From Adiantum capillus-veneris (lineage: Eukaryota; Streptophyta; Polypodiopsida; Polypodiales; Pteridaceae): 64,000 nucleotides of DNA. The stretch lies in the NCBI GenBank assembly GCA_014529385.2, contig CM043942.1, positions 108,765,141-108,829,140 of the forward strand. Direction: 5' to 3'. Below are positions 33,856-45,518 of the stretch, one piece after another. Made by a program: the position numbers and the translations under genes. The stretch's first letter is position 1; every line of letters starts with the position of its first letter. The notes below the pieces were generated by a model, which saw only the letters and a program-made list of their open reading frames with translations, did not search any database and was not told where the DNA came from.

Positions 33856-35172
33856 GGAAGATAGATCATTCTAAGTTGTTATAGACAACACATTTGCCCT
33901 CGGTCGGCGTGATAGAGCATCGGCCACTTGATTTTTCTTACCACAGCAACATGAAAATTAAATTGCGAGAGGAAATTTGCCCACTTCATTTGTTTGACGG
34001 AAAGCCTTGTTTGCATCATGAAGTACTTGAGACTTTGGTGGTCCATTCATAAGATGAATAAAGTCCCCAATAGATAGTGTTTCCATTTGTCTAGGGCATG
34101 TAGAACATCTAGTAGCTCTTTTTCGTATATGCCCAACACTCGTTCATTGGTATTGAGTCTTTGACTTTCATATACTATGGCATGCCCTTCTTGGAGCAAG
34201 ACTCTTCCAAAGTAATCTCCATAAGCATCACATTGGACCTCAAATGGCTTTGAGAGGTTCGGTAGTGTAAGCACTAGTCGGGAGGTAATCTTTTCTTTAA
34301 GTTTATCAAAATAATTCTGCTCTTTAGCAGTCCATACATACCCAACGTTCTTTTTTGTTAAGTCCGATAATGGTCCTGTTATTTGAGAGAATTTTTCTAT
34401 GAAGCATCTATAGCATGTGCACATACTAATAAAGCTTCTTAGCTTATGTAGATTCCTTGGGTTAGGCCATCCTTTCATTACCTCTACTTTTGATGGACCC
34501 ATATGGATACCATCTTGACAGATAATGTGACCTAAGTATTGAATCTCTTAAAGGAAAAATTCACTCTTCTTTTGGTCAATGAAACGGTTATTCTCCATCA
34601 GAGCTTGAAAGATTACCTAGAGGTGTTTCTTATGCTCCTCGAGAGAATTGGAGTAGATGATGATATCATCAAAGAATACTCCAATGAACTTGCAGTAGGG
34701 CCTATAATTTTTCTCCATTAGGCGGTTGAATGTGGCCGGAGCAGTTGTCAAACCAAAGGCATGGCAAGATATTCATAAAGACCAAACGTTGTGCGAGACA
34801 TGAAATCTTTTTTTTAATAGTGTTCCGGTTTAGTGCTCTATAGTCGACACACATACGAAAATGTGTCGCCTTTCTTTTGCACTAGTAGGATTGGTGAACA
34901 CAAGGGACGAACAAGGCCTCACCATCCCCTTATCCACCAGTTCATGCACTTGCCTCATAATCTCCTCTTGTTGATCTTGAGAAACTCTGTAAGGAGGCTT
35001 ATTAGGCAATGAGCTCCTAGGTAGAAGCTCTATTCTATGGTCATCATCCCCTTGTTTTGGAGGTAACTCCATAGGGATGTCATCGATAAAAACATCTTGG
35101 AATCTATTTAGAAAATGAGACAACTCTAACTCTTCTTGATTCCTACCACTTTGATTTGGTAAAACATTAGGA
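33856..35172 (-). pseudogene. Reverse transcriptase and RNase H of chromovirus A
   Basis: On -: [48 protein letters not shown], a damaged palm, then the FFDD active site (codons near 34665-34673), QDGIHMGPSKVEVMKGWPNP and RNase H with PFEVQCDAYGDYFGRVLLQ. The segment between the first palm motifs and FFDD is shorter than in copy B. Several stops and shifts. Confidence 0.85.
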
Positions 35173-35736
35173 TTATTTGGAGACTCTTTGACAAAAATCA
35201 TATACGAGGAAACCGAGCTTTTCATCAAAAGCAGGTGAATTTACAAGAGGTATAGTGCAACCCGACTCATTGGCATCTATATATATGTTCTTTTCCATGT
35301 AGGTGAAATAAATTCTCCTTTTAGGGAACTTTGTTGGAAACCATGTGGTTGAATCATTGTGCCCTAGGATACCATCCTCATGTTGGAGAGGGGAGATAAA
35401 AACGTCTTCTTTGTTGATGTAGCTTTGAACACGAAGCCTCAACTTCCCAATAAAAGGAGTAACGGAGGCTTGTTGTCCCTTGAAAGCTTCATCAACAGTT
35501 ACAATATCTCCCATCTCAAAAGCCTGAATGCCCAACATAGTGGCCAACTCCGTTGATATGAAGTTGTGAGTAGAGCCAAGGTCAAAAAGGATGAAGGCAT
35601 CATGCTCCCTCACCTTTCCCCAAGCATAGGAAAGGGATGACCCTTTGCAATGAGCATCCTCTTTTGAAGCTTCGATCGTGGAAGCTCTAGGAGTCTCATT
35701 GCATGCATTTCTTTTGGGTCAAGTACGGTAACCATG
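35173..35736 (-). pseudogene. Protease and gag tail of chromovirus A, cut by element D
   Basis: On - HDAFILFDLGSTHNFISTEL has DLG where copy B has the normal DTG. The gag tail upstream (to 35736) ends inside the zinc-knuckle region at the CCATG target site; its continuation is at 54809. The equivalent uninterrupted sequence in copy B is at 61900-62000. Confidence 0.88.
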
Positions 35737-36394
35737 TGTTAAGGCGGTTACGCCGCTAGCGGAAGCTAAATAGCGAGAACTCAACCAACAACAGAATTTG
35801 TCAGACGAGGACGAAGCTTGACCCGCAGGCGCATGGAAACAACTAGGTGGGTGTCAAATCACCTACTCGACCTTCTAATGACAATCACTACTAAGGAAAT
35901 CAAATCTAAGTTCTAAAACACGCAAGTGACTGAAATCCGTACTACGAACGAATGCTATACGAAACAGGATCTAGAATCATTGAATCGATCTCAAACTCAA
36001 GGGGAAGTCTATGCACTAGGTAAGAACAACACCCTAAAGACTTGAACTGCAAAATCAACCTATAACCACTCCGTGCAGCAAACGCGTATGAAGACAGGCC
36101 GAAAAATACAGGTGACCGAAACTTGACCCCGATGGTACTAATGTGTAGCTCTACTCGTTGTGGTTCTATAGATATGCTGCACGCTCTATTCCGACACACG
36201 AGTTGGAAGAAAACTCACACCGAAGCTCGTAGGAACTTACCACACGTAGAAGCCGATAGCGCGCACTCTTGGTATCTGTGCGTAGCTCTCACCGTTGCTA
36301 ACACAATGGCGGTGTCGCTTCTCCAATGGCGGCCCGTAGCTCGCGTAGCAAGAAGATAAGACTCTCTCTCTCTCACTCTCTCTCTCTCTCTCTC

Positions 36395-36428
<34 letters not shown>

Positions 36429-36711
36429 AGACACAGTCGGCGCTCAAAAACTCACTTTGATTAATATTGAATCCCCTTAGGTTACAAAACTTTGGCTTAT
36501 ATACCTCAGCCTGGAGGTGAGAACATCTCTAATTATTTACATCAAAGGTGAAATTACTTCGGGATTACAAGCTGGAAACTCAATTGAGTCCCGTTACTTA
36601 ATGAATGGCTCAAATCAAAATTAATGTCGGAAAGACATTTATTACAATCAATGGTTACAAAATGATGGGTGTGAGCAAAAATGCGGGGTGTGATCCTCTG
36701 CTGGCTCAACA
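35737..36711 (-). repeat. 3' LTR of element D
   Basis: TGTTAAGGCGG to TGGCTCAACA on +, 975 bp. A TC-rich microsatellite lies at about 36361-36428 (GA on the element's strand). Confidence 0.95.
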
Positions 36712-36723
36712 CTCCCCCCCTCC
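36712..36723 (-). other. Polypurine tract of element D
   Basis: CTCCCCCCCTCC on +, directly inside the 3' LTR; purine on the element's strand. Confidence 0.88.
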
Positions 36724-36760
36724 GCGTTCATGTCGTCCCTGACATGACTTTTAGGCTTGG

Positions 36761-39700
36761 TCAATAGAGTCCTGTCGTCTTGAGCATCTGCAAATGTGAT
36801 TCGTAGCGTAGGTTGCCGATGGTCAAGGTTGGGCCGAATATTTTGCTTTCGTGAGTGAAAAAGCCGGTGTAGAAAGCTTCTTCGAATGTTTGCATGTGGA
36901 AGCTAGGCAAAAACATAATTCTTTGGTATAAGAGATGTAACACCTTTGGTGATGGCTGCAATGAAAGATCATACATCATATCCGTCACTGTGTCGGCCGT
37001 CGATAGTAGACTCGAGGTCGTGGCTTTATCTGGCGCGAACACTTCAATGCATGCTAAGAGAGTCCTGCAGATTTTCTTTAGCATCTGACACGAAAGGTCA
37101 GGAGAGCCAGTAAAGAGTTTGATGGTGCCCGTTAGGGTTTTCACCATGTAGGCTTTACCTATTCTCTCTCCTTCCTTTGGTCCTGGCATCCTGGGATAAT
37201 TAAGCCAATTTGGCTTCTTTTCTGCAATCCTGCCATGCTCTTTCCAGTTTCTGACTCTTGGCACGGGCAGAAGGTTGCATCCTCCCGAATCTCTTTGGAG
37301 CCTCTACCAAGTAGATGAGGTAGGCTGGGTATTTGTTCAGCCAACCTTTCCTCCATCTAGGTTGAGAATCTACAATCTTCTTTGATTGTTCATCCTTTGT
37401 GATGTCGCCTTCGTAAAGAGCGACATACTGCTCCTCCTCTATTCTCTTTTTCGTCTTTATCACTTCAAATTTCATCAGAGGGAAAGGCAGGCTGGGTTGC
37501 ATCCACTCTTCATGGAGCACTTTTGTGTCTAAACTTGAAGTCTAATGGAGATGAGGAGTCTCCTTTCCCATTCCATTTCCGCCTTGGCACTTTCCTCTGT
37601 TGACTTTTCTATTTGGTCCTGGAGCCTTTGTTCTTCTTCTTCAGAGATTCCTGAAGTCGAGGCCACTTCTTGAACTGGGCTGGATCTTCAATTGTGGTTG
37701 CCTCTCCAGTTTCTGGTAGCTCTATGGCTGCTCCCCTGCTTCTTCTTGTGGTGGCTCTGTTTCTCTTCTTTGTTGCTCTTGGAGGTCTTGGAGCTGTTTG
37801 CGGAGGGCCTCATTTTCTGTCCTTAGTGTTTGGTTTTCTGATGTGAGCCTCTCCTCTGCAGCCAATGATCCCTCCGCCATGTGCAATCTTTGCACTTGCT
37901 CTAACCTTAGCTCTCTTTGCAAACTTCTGACCTGATCTTCCAGAGCTGGTACGAGGGCTCCCTCTTGTTCGTGTTCCTGCTCTGCTAGCTCTAGGGGTGG
38001 TCCTGAGTCTCGTGATTGTTCTTTCTTGAAGTTCGACTCTTTCCCTTAGCTCAATGAGCTCATCCTTGGCTGCCTCCAGCTCATCTTCTATTCGCTCCTT
38101 TGCTTCCTGTGAACTTGTTACCTCTCTTGAAGCTTCGGCTAGTTGGAGTATCAAGCCGTCTCTCTCGTTTTCTGCGCGTCGTAGAGTGATGCTTTATGAC
38201 TTTCAGATTCAGTCATAGCATTCTCTAACTTCTTCTGCAACTCTGCTTCCTTTTGTTTTGCTGTCTCAAGTGCTACTTCCTTTGCTCTGGATCTTTCTTT
38301 AATCTTGCTGAGCAGTTCATGCACCATGTGCATGTCTTTTTCATCTTCATCTGTCAACTTGACAGCTCTTTCTGCCACCACCTCCAATGGCTTCGGCTCG
38401 TTCTCCATTTTCTCTTTACTCTCCATTGTACCCTTTGTCTTTCCTTCGTCCCTTTCCGATCATCTTGTTTCGTAGGGATATCCCAAACTGCCTCCAGGGC
38501 CTCTTCTTCACTGTATCCGATCGCTACCAGATCCTCATAATCATCTTTCTTTTGCTGAACTGGATCTATCTCCTTTTCCTTGGTCCCGGCCTCCGGCTTT
38601 TCCATAACTTCTGTTTCTATTTCTATTGTGGTTTCCTCCACAATAATTTCCGTCTTCTTCGGGCTTGGTACAACAGTAAAAGAGGGCTGATTGTCCTCAG
38701 TCATCTTGGCTTTCCCTTTGTTTGCTTGCCCGTCTTTCTCTGAGGTTCAGTAGACTCATCTACTTTCTTCTTCCCCTTGTCGTCCTTTTTCAGCTCAGCT
38801 TTTAAAAGCTGTACTTCCTCTTCAGTATAAGGCTCGACAGGTTGCTGCTCCAGTATGGCCTCCGACTCCTCATAAGCTCTAATATATTGATCATATTGAT
38901 CAACATGTGGCCTGGCTGAGCTGGTTCCGACTTTACTGGGGTCTGGCACCCACATTTCTTCAAAGTCCCCCTTTAGAGCTCTTTCCGCTCTAAACTGCTC
39001 CACCAGCCTTTCCATTCTTGCGGCTTTTTGACTTTTGGTTTGCTTGGGATCGCCTTCTTCTTCGCTTTCTTCTTGAGCGGCTCGTCCACGGCCTCTTCAG
39101 GTTCTGAAACTATTTCTAGTTTTCGGCGTGCTCTTGTGGACGCCCTCTTGGATACTTCTTGCTGTTCTTCCTCCTCATCGGCTTCTCTAAGCCACTCATT
39201 CTGGGAGGGAATCCGTGGCCTTGATCCTAGCTCCAATAGCTTCATAAGCTATTCTTGTTAGGATTTCTCCTCCTCCTATGTACTTTGGCTTCTGGTTGTG
39301 CATGGCGATTACTTGCTCGTGGATGTATTGAGCATAATTCACCTCTTTTGGCATGTTGCTCTTCAGTGCCCATGTGATGGTTGTCGCAATGGCATGGGGT
39401 GGTGTAGTATACTTCTGCGGTCTTTTACTGCACACATGGAAAAACTGGTTGTATAATCGGCAAAGGGTTGCCGCTCGTTGATCTGCCATATCTCCGTAGG
39501 TTGTATTTTGTTTCTTTGATCCATAGACCTCTATGGCCTCCCTTCTTTCTCTGACAGAACTCCCTTTGTTGTGCAGCTTCAATGCATCTGCAATGAGCTG
39601 TGGAGTGATCTGTACTTCAACTGTTTCTCCATCCATGGCTGTCAACGTGGCTTTCCCATCCTTCTGAATGGATGTTGCCAACTCATACACTCTTCTTGTG

Positions 39701-40011
39701 TCTACACCTGATGGTCTCGAGGTGAAGAACCTGTGTAAGTCAGCCTTTTCCAGGTATCTGCTGATGTTCTCTGATCTGCTATAATCCACTAATTCTCGTG
39801 GGATCATAGGTACATCGACCGATTGCCCTTGAGGATCTCTGAAAGTCCCTTGGTAGATCTTTATTCCCTCTTTTTCTAGTACTGCTTCCTCCACCCAAGT
39901 CTTGGTTGGCTTGAGGGTTTCTGTTGGAATATCAAAAGGTTCTGCTTCTGCAAGAGCATCCTTGATGGTTGGTCTTTTTCTCTTAGTTGCCGATGACTTA
40001 GCGGAATCCAT
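36761..40011 (-). pseudogene. Downstream sense ORF (aORF) of element D
   Basis: A coding region on the same strand as gag-pol, about 1,080 codons if shifts are ignored. The N-terminal ORF (40011-39196) has an NLS-like KRKRP near residue 11 and an alpha/beta-looking region (SRYLEKADLHRFFTSRPSGV, ATLCRLYNQFFHVCSKRPQ), which may be related to the putative plant transposon protein family seen beside Tat-like elements (from memory, unverified). Lys-rich segments (KKKAKKKAIPSKPKVKKP) follow near 39060, then acidic regions and a coiled coil at 38426-37722 (EAKERIEDELEAAKDELIEL). The C-terminal domain (37264-36761) matches element F. At least six frame changes occur. No signal peptide or membrane segment is visible. 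Confidence 0.7.
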
Positions 40012-42790
40012 GGATCCTGTAACTCCAATTTCAGAAGTTAGCGTCTTTTTAGTACTGAAAGCCGAAATGAAGCTTTTAACTATTCAAATGACTTGAAAAT
40101 TGAAACATGAGCTATTCAGGGCCTAAGGATGCAATGTAGGTGAAAAAATATGCAAACTGGGCTCAAAAACATGCTTGAGACATCATACGCGTATGATGTC
40201 TTTTGTGTCAGAATGACTTCATATTGGTTGTGCTTGTAGCTGATAGTGTATACATGAGTATCATATGCTTGGATTTGAGTTTGGATCCATTTGGTCAAGT
40301 TTTGGCCAGTTCAGTCCAGTTCAGGCTCTTGGCAAAATTTTGAAAGGAAATGGATTTTATGATCCAAATTGGATAAAACTTGGTGGATTACCTTCAAATG
40401 GCATGTAGAACACTTCTGTTTGGTGGTTGAAGCCCTGAGGTGCCAAAATCACATAGTGAGACATCATACGCGTATGATGTCTTTTAGTGCATTTTTGGAC
40501 CAATTTTCTCTATAAGCTTGGTTTTGGCTTTAGATAGGCTTATTCAGTGGATTTATCAAGTTTGGATAGAATTTGGACTAAAAATGGCTCTGGAGACATC
40601 ATACGCGTATGATGTCTTTTTCATCAATTTTTCATGGGATTGGTTCTGTGGACTCTCATGTGCTAGTGAAGGACTGTTTATACTCAAATCTTGGTTTGGA
40701 CTTGAATATGTTGGATTTGGGACAAAAATAGGCTTTGTATGAAGGATTTTCTCTTAATTGGGCTAATGGGGTGATCCACTTGACCAAATGGTTCCAAACT
40801 TCATATGTAGCATGTATTAGATATATATAATGGATGTATGATGACAAATGAGCATTTTTGGCTCTGTAAGTGCAAATAGACATTATACGCGTATGATGTC
40901 TTTTGTGTCAAAATGGTGCTTTTTGGTTCCAGATAGCTTGTAGATGTGTTAATCAACAATCCTACAAAGTTTCAATGAGTTTGGAGTTATTTTGACAAAA
41001 TTAGGACCAAAAATCAATTTTATGGCCTACTTTGCGTCTTTTTGGTTTTCCTTGGGTTTTCTAACTCCAATTCTCATGATACTTGGTTCATAGGATGTGA
41101 TTAACATGTGGAATGAGGCTATGCACTCAAATGTTGAAATGGATGTGAAAATCATGCTGTGATGACATCATACGCGTATGATGTCTTTTCTTGAAATGTT
41201 GGTCTTTTTGTGCAAAGAATGCTTTGTGCTAGTGCCCTAAGCCCTGCTAACTAGTTTTCAACTTAAAAAAGTCATCAGTTTAGCTAAAAAGCCCCCTTAT
41301 AGGCATTTCAGTCTCCGAAGTCGTCTTTTTGCCTTGGAGTTGAATTTCTTCAACTTTTCTTCTTGAGAGTTGCATTTCCAGCTCATTGGATATGTTGTGA
41401 AGCCACCTATTTGGTTGAACTTGACTTTGGCTCCCCGTTCTCCATCTTTCTCCATTTGGTTGCCCGAAAGCGTCTTTTTCACCATCGGTAAGTGAATCAG
41501 CTTTCTTTTGGGTTTTGCTTGCAAACATAAGTCATCCATGTATAGTTGAAGCTGCTTGTGAAGTTTCATGTCATTTGGTCGTCAATTTTAGCCGTTATGC
41601 CAAAATGACGCTTTGTGTGTCCGCAGCCGAATCGGTTGTTCCGACCTACTTTTGGTGATCCAAACCCGGAGATACTCCATGGTTGCATTGCCCTCGATGT
41701 TGTTAAGCTTCCTGAGAAGTTTTGTGTCGTTCGACAACTTTTTTCTGTTTGCCTCTTGCAGGCTCTGTTGACCTAGGGTTTTTCCAGTCGTTCTTTCTCG
41801 AGCTTTGAGTGCTAGAAACTCATCTCCTATACTAGGGTAACCCACCTCTAAGTTCTTGCAAGGTTTGGTTAGGCGGTTGTGCCCCTACCTAGCGTTCCTC
41901 CCCATTCCCCGTCTGCTCTTGTTTCTTGGTTTTGGTGAGTTTTCGCGACAAAAGTTAACGATAAGCATCAAAAGCTTATGGCAACGAGTCTACCTCTCAT
42001 GTCTGGTGTCCTCTGAGCTCTCGTAGCAGTCGTAGAAGGCGGTAGAAGGTCGGATGCTCCTGTGTGCTCTTTGCTCTCTCCAAGAAGGTAATAGTGGAAA
42101 TGAGCTTGATAGTGAAGTGAAAAATACTTAACTTCGAGCTTCCCGGATCACTTGTTACCAAATTTGACATGTGCTCCTATCTCGTCGTGAAATGCACTTT
42201 AGGATTTGAAATTTCTCAATTTGGACTCCGTTTGACTGGTTTCTGAGAAATCTGTCCACTTTGCCAAAATTCTGTCATTTCGGGCTTTCCGCAACTTTTT
42301 CAGAATTGTACCCCATTTTTACCATGGGTTGCCCTTGTCATTAGAATCATCACCGTCTATTCTTTTCTTTTTTCTGATCTCATTTCACCTGCTTTTTTAT
42401 TTTTCTTTTATTTTTATTAAGAAAATCATAAAAAATAAAGGAAAATAGCAAATTGAAGCCAAAAAATTCCAAACATACACGATAAATAGCTGGTAACCCT
42501 GTGTATATGAATATACACTTCTTTGTGATTTTTGGACTTGGATTACCACTTTTTAGCTCCAAAAACACTCTTATTTAGTGATATTTACACATCTAGAGAC
42601 CCAAATTCATCATTTGATCTCTTCTTGTTGCAAAACAAGGTATATAAGGGCATAAATATTATCAATATCCGCAATCAAACATAAAAAATTGCAAAATCAT
42701 GTAAGACACTGCCCTTGTAATATAATTTTTGTTTTTCTTTGTTTTTTTCGCTTGTAGCTGCTTTGTAGCTCCTGTATACCTCCCCCCCTC
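40012..42790 (-). other. Long spacer between polyprotein and aORF of element D
   Basis: The first 1.25 kb (40012-41260) contains five copies of the ACGCGT palindrome in otherwise AT-rich sequence. Two short minus-strand ORFs (41845-41588 and 41569-41280, same frame, separated by two stops) begin with similar segments (NDTKLLRKLNNIEGN and NDMKLHKQLQLYMDD), perhaps an internal duplication; function unknown. The rest (41850-42790) is AT-rich with no motif seen. Confidence 0.6.
40178..41185. repeat. Five dispersed copies of an ACGCGT-centred palindrome (3' spacer of D)
   Basis: Copies at 40178-40201, 40459-40482, 40594-40617, 40878-40901 and 41164-41185. Each consists of the 12-mer AGACATCATACG joined to its reverse complement (the last copy is 22 nt). 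Four are perfect; the one at 40878 has a single mismatch (CATTATACG). Start-to-start distances are 281, 135, 284 and about 285 bp. Flanking sequence between copies is poorly conserved. Confidence 0.95.
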
Positions 42791-44140
42791 CTAGTCTGAG
42801 TCCTCCGGACGACTATGAAGTGTTTGTGGGTGAAGCATTGTAGTTGTTTTGGTCATAAGTTCCCAATGCAATTGTAGAGCGACGATACAACATTCTTTCC
42901 ATAAAGCTGCTCTTTGTTTGATTGAAGGATTGGTGGTCGGGTTTTGGGTTGGTTTTGGCACTTCGGTAGTAGAATCAGTAGATGGATTCTTCGTTACCTT
43001 GTTGTCTTTTTTCACAATCCAAATCTGCTTCCGCTTTGCTTGTGCTTGCCACAAACTCTTTGCGACCCAAACCTGCTTTGTTCTGTGTGTTGATTTCCTC
43101 GCCTTGAAATACCTAGGAGTTTCCGTTGATTGTATTGAAGGGAGTTCCTGTTTACAAATCTTTGGGATCCAAATTTGCTTGCTGTAGCTTTGTGCCGTCA
43201 TGAACTTCTTTGGAATCCAGATCTGTTTCACTGTCCTTGATTGTCGGGGATCACTCTGTTGTCTGGTATTGAAGACTCTGTTTTCCACCTTTGTGTTCTC
43301 TGGCACAACCTTTTTTGGTCTCCATACCAACTTTGACTCCGTTTTTTTCCAAGGTTGAGCTGTTATATTATTGCTTGTCTTCCTTATCCACTGTTGAGAA
43401 TTCCTCGTCGAAGAGTAATCCGGTTGTATAGAAACTTTTGGTTGCCATTGCTTCTTCTTTTTCTCTGGTTGTTGTTTATCTTTGTCTTTGGATTCGTCCT
43501 TTGGAGTTGGCTCTTCTCCTTTGGTGAACTTAACTGATTGACTTTCACCTTCGTATTTGATAAACACTGATTTAGAACTCCAGTCAATCATTGCATTGTA
43601 TTGCTTCTGCCATGGTTGTCCTAGCAATAATGGATGTTGTGTAGCTTGGTCTTCAACCACGTAAAACATATGAGGATACACATACTGGTTAATCTGTATA
43701 TGTAAAACTGTGCATCCGACAGTTTTGATTGAATTCTCAGAGTAACTCTTTAACTCTTGCTTGGCAGTTTGTAGTTTAGTGTCATTTGTCAATTGTCTAT
43801 ACAAACTGAGTGAAAGTAGGTTAGCTTGAGCTCCTGAATCCAATAGTGCTCTGGCTTTAATTTGGTTGGTCCCTACTTTGCATTCAATGATTGGTTGTTC
43901 TTTGTCATTCCCCATTTCTGTTATACTAACTGCGTTTATTCGTATTGCTCCTTCATTGCGCTGTGTCTGACGCAGTAGTCTTCTTTTCTCCATTCTTTCC
44001 TTCGCCTCAGCTTGCGCTTCCTCTACAATCTTTTTCTTTTTTTGGACACGCAGCTTTTCTTGATGTATTTTGAGAAGCATGTCTTGTGTTAGCGGCAACA
44101 GATACTTTTTCACTCTGCATCCACTAATCCAATTGGGCAT
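42791..44140 (-). CDS. Second retropepsin-like domain with tryptophan-centred repeats, downstream of integrase (element D)
   Basis: The 449-codon frame is open throughout. Residues 1-20 (MPNWISGCRVKKYLLPLTQD) look like the natural end of a gypsy integrase. A basic helix follows (residues 25-62), then a retropepsin-like domain with an ALLDSGAQANLLS active site (residues 98-110) and a flap-distal PLLLGQPWQKQY motif. The C-terminal half has about eight motifs of the type K-Q-I/V-W-I/V-x-K (KQIWIPKK, KQIWIPKI, KQVWVAKS, KQIWIVKK and looser ones). D already has a protease before RT, so this is an extra domain. It overlaps the integrase ORF by 17 nt in another frame because of a 16-bp tandem duplication. 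Its activity is inferred only from the DSG motif. Confidence 0.8.
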   Translation of the reverse strand: MPNWISGCRVKKYLLPLTQDMLLKIHQEKLRVQKKKKIVEEAQAEAKERMEKRRLLRQTQRNEGAIRINAVSITEMGNDKEQPIIECKVGTNQIKARALLDSGAQANLLSLSLYRQLTNDTKLQTAKQELKSYSENSIKTVGCTVLHIQINQYVYPHMFYVVEDQATQHPLLLGQPWQKQYNAMIDWSSKSVFIKYEGESQSVKFTKGEEPTPKDESKDKDKQQPEKKKKQWQPKVSIQPDYSSTRNSQQWIRKTSNNITAQPWKKTESKLVWRPKKVVPENTKVENRVFNTRQQSDPRQSRTVKQIWIPKKFMTAQSYSKQIWIPKICKQELPSIQSTETPRYFKARKSTHRTKQVWVAKSLWQAQAKRKQIWIVKKDNKVTKNPSTDSTTEVPKPTQNPTTNPSIKQRAALWKECCIVALQLHWELMTKTTTMLHPQTLHSRPEDSD

Positions 44141-45518
44141 TTCTTCTCCGTCTAATGTCTTCTCCGTCTAATGTAGCAAGCTTGACGGCTCCACTTGGTG
44201 ATAGATCTTTAATCACCAGAGGTCCCATCCCTCGCTTTTTAAGCTTCTTAGCATGCTGTTTCAGAGTGTAAACTAGGACATAGTCCCCAACTTTAAACTC
44301 TTTAGTCCGCACATGCTTATCAAAAAATTCCTTTTGTTGCCTTTTTTGAGCGTAGATAGAAGCTACTGCTTTTAGGCGAAGCTCATCTAGCTTTTCTAGG
44401 TCATCTATTCTATCAGAGAGCTCGTGCCCTGTCCACTCTAGATCCTTAGCCACCCTTAAGGTTGAAATCAAGAATTCTATTGGTAAGATAGCATTTAGCC
44501 CAAAAACCATGTTATATGGGGTTGTTCCTATTGATGTTTTATATGCTACCCTATATGCCCATAATGTTGAATGCAACTTCTGGTCCCAATCAGTTCTCGA
44601 CTCAGATACAATCTTCGTAAGGACCGTGCATATGGTTTTGTTTGTTGCTTCAGCTTGTCCGTTTGCTTGTGGATGATACGGGGCTGATTTCCTATGGATT
44701 ACCATGAATTCATCTAGAAGGATCTTTATCACTTCATTTATGAAATGTGTGCCTCGATCACTCACAATTTCTATTGGCAATCCATATCGTACAAAGACGT
44801 ATTCATATAGAAATTGTGCCGTGGTCCTGGCATCTGCTTTTTGAGTTTCCTTTGCTTCGACCCACTTTGTTAGATAGTCTGTAGCCACAATGATGTATTG
44901 TGCATGAGTCTTATATGCAGGAGGTGAAATGGGTCCGACATAATCAATCCCCCATTTTGCAAAAGCTCTTGCCCCCATCATTGGTCTAAGCGGCATATCA
45001 TCTCTTTTAAGTGGTACTTTGGTCCGCTGACAGTTATCACACCGTTTAACGTATTCCTCAGCGTCCATATGTAATGTTGGCCACCATATTCCTGCGGCTA
45101 AGACTAGTTTTGCTGTCTTATCACCTGAGAAATGGCCTCCACTCACTCCTCCATGAGCTTGCTCCAGGATTATCACATACTCAGACTCTGATGCGCAAAT
45201 CCTAAGCTGGTTGTCTTTACCTCTCTTATAGAGTTGATCTCCTATTAAAGCGTATTCTCTAGCCTCTGTCTCTACAGATTTCTGACGAGCTTTTGACGTT
45301 CCTTCTGGGAAAGTTCTATTTGTGAGATATTCAACAATATACTGACTCCATTCTGGAGCGATCATTATCTGATATAATGTCGAATACTCGGCTGGAGGTT
45401 TTGATGAACATACAATACATACAGTGACATATTCATGTACGCTTTCTTTCATTCCTGGCCAATAGACTCCCAATTGTAACAAATTCCTATATGTGTTCCT
45501 TCTTGAACAAATGCACAT
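44124..45518 (-). pseudogene. Integrase of element D
   Basis: The 464-codon frame starts inside a first HHCC-like finger (VYWPGMKESVHEYVTVCIVC). A linker and a second, canonical finger follow (QAHGGVSGGHFSGDKTAKLV ... CDNCQ). The core keeps all catalytic residues: Asp in KWGIDYVGPIS, Asp in IEIVSDRGTHF, Glu in PQANGQAEATNK. The GPY-type C-terminal region (KRGMGPLVIKDLSPSGAVKL) is present. The reading frame is altered at its end by a tandem 16-bp duplication at 44141-44172. A frameshift near 45480 separates it from the RNase H frame. There is no chromodomain. Confidence 0.9.

Noticed and set aside
36761-40011. Env-like reading of the D downstream ORF
   Set aside because: No signal peptide, no hydrophobic membrane segment and no glycosylation-rich ectodomain is visible; basic and coiled-coil segments point to a different role.
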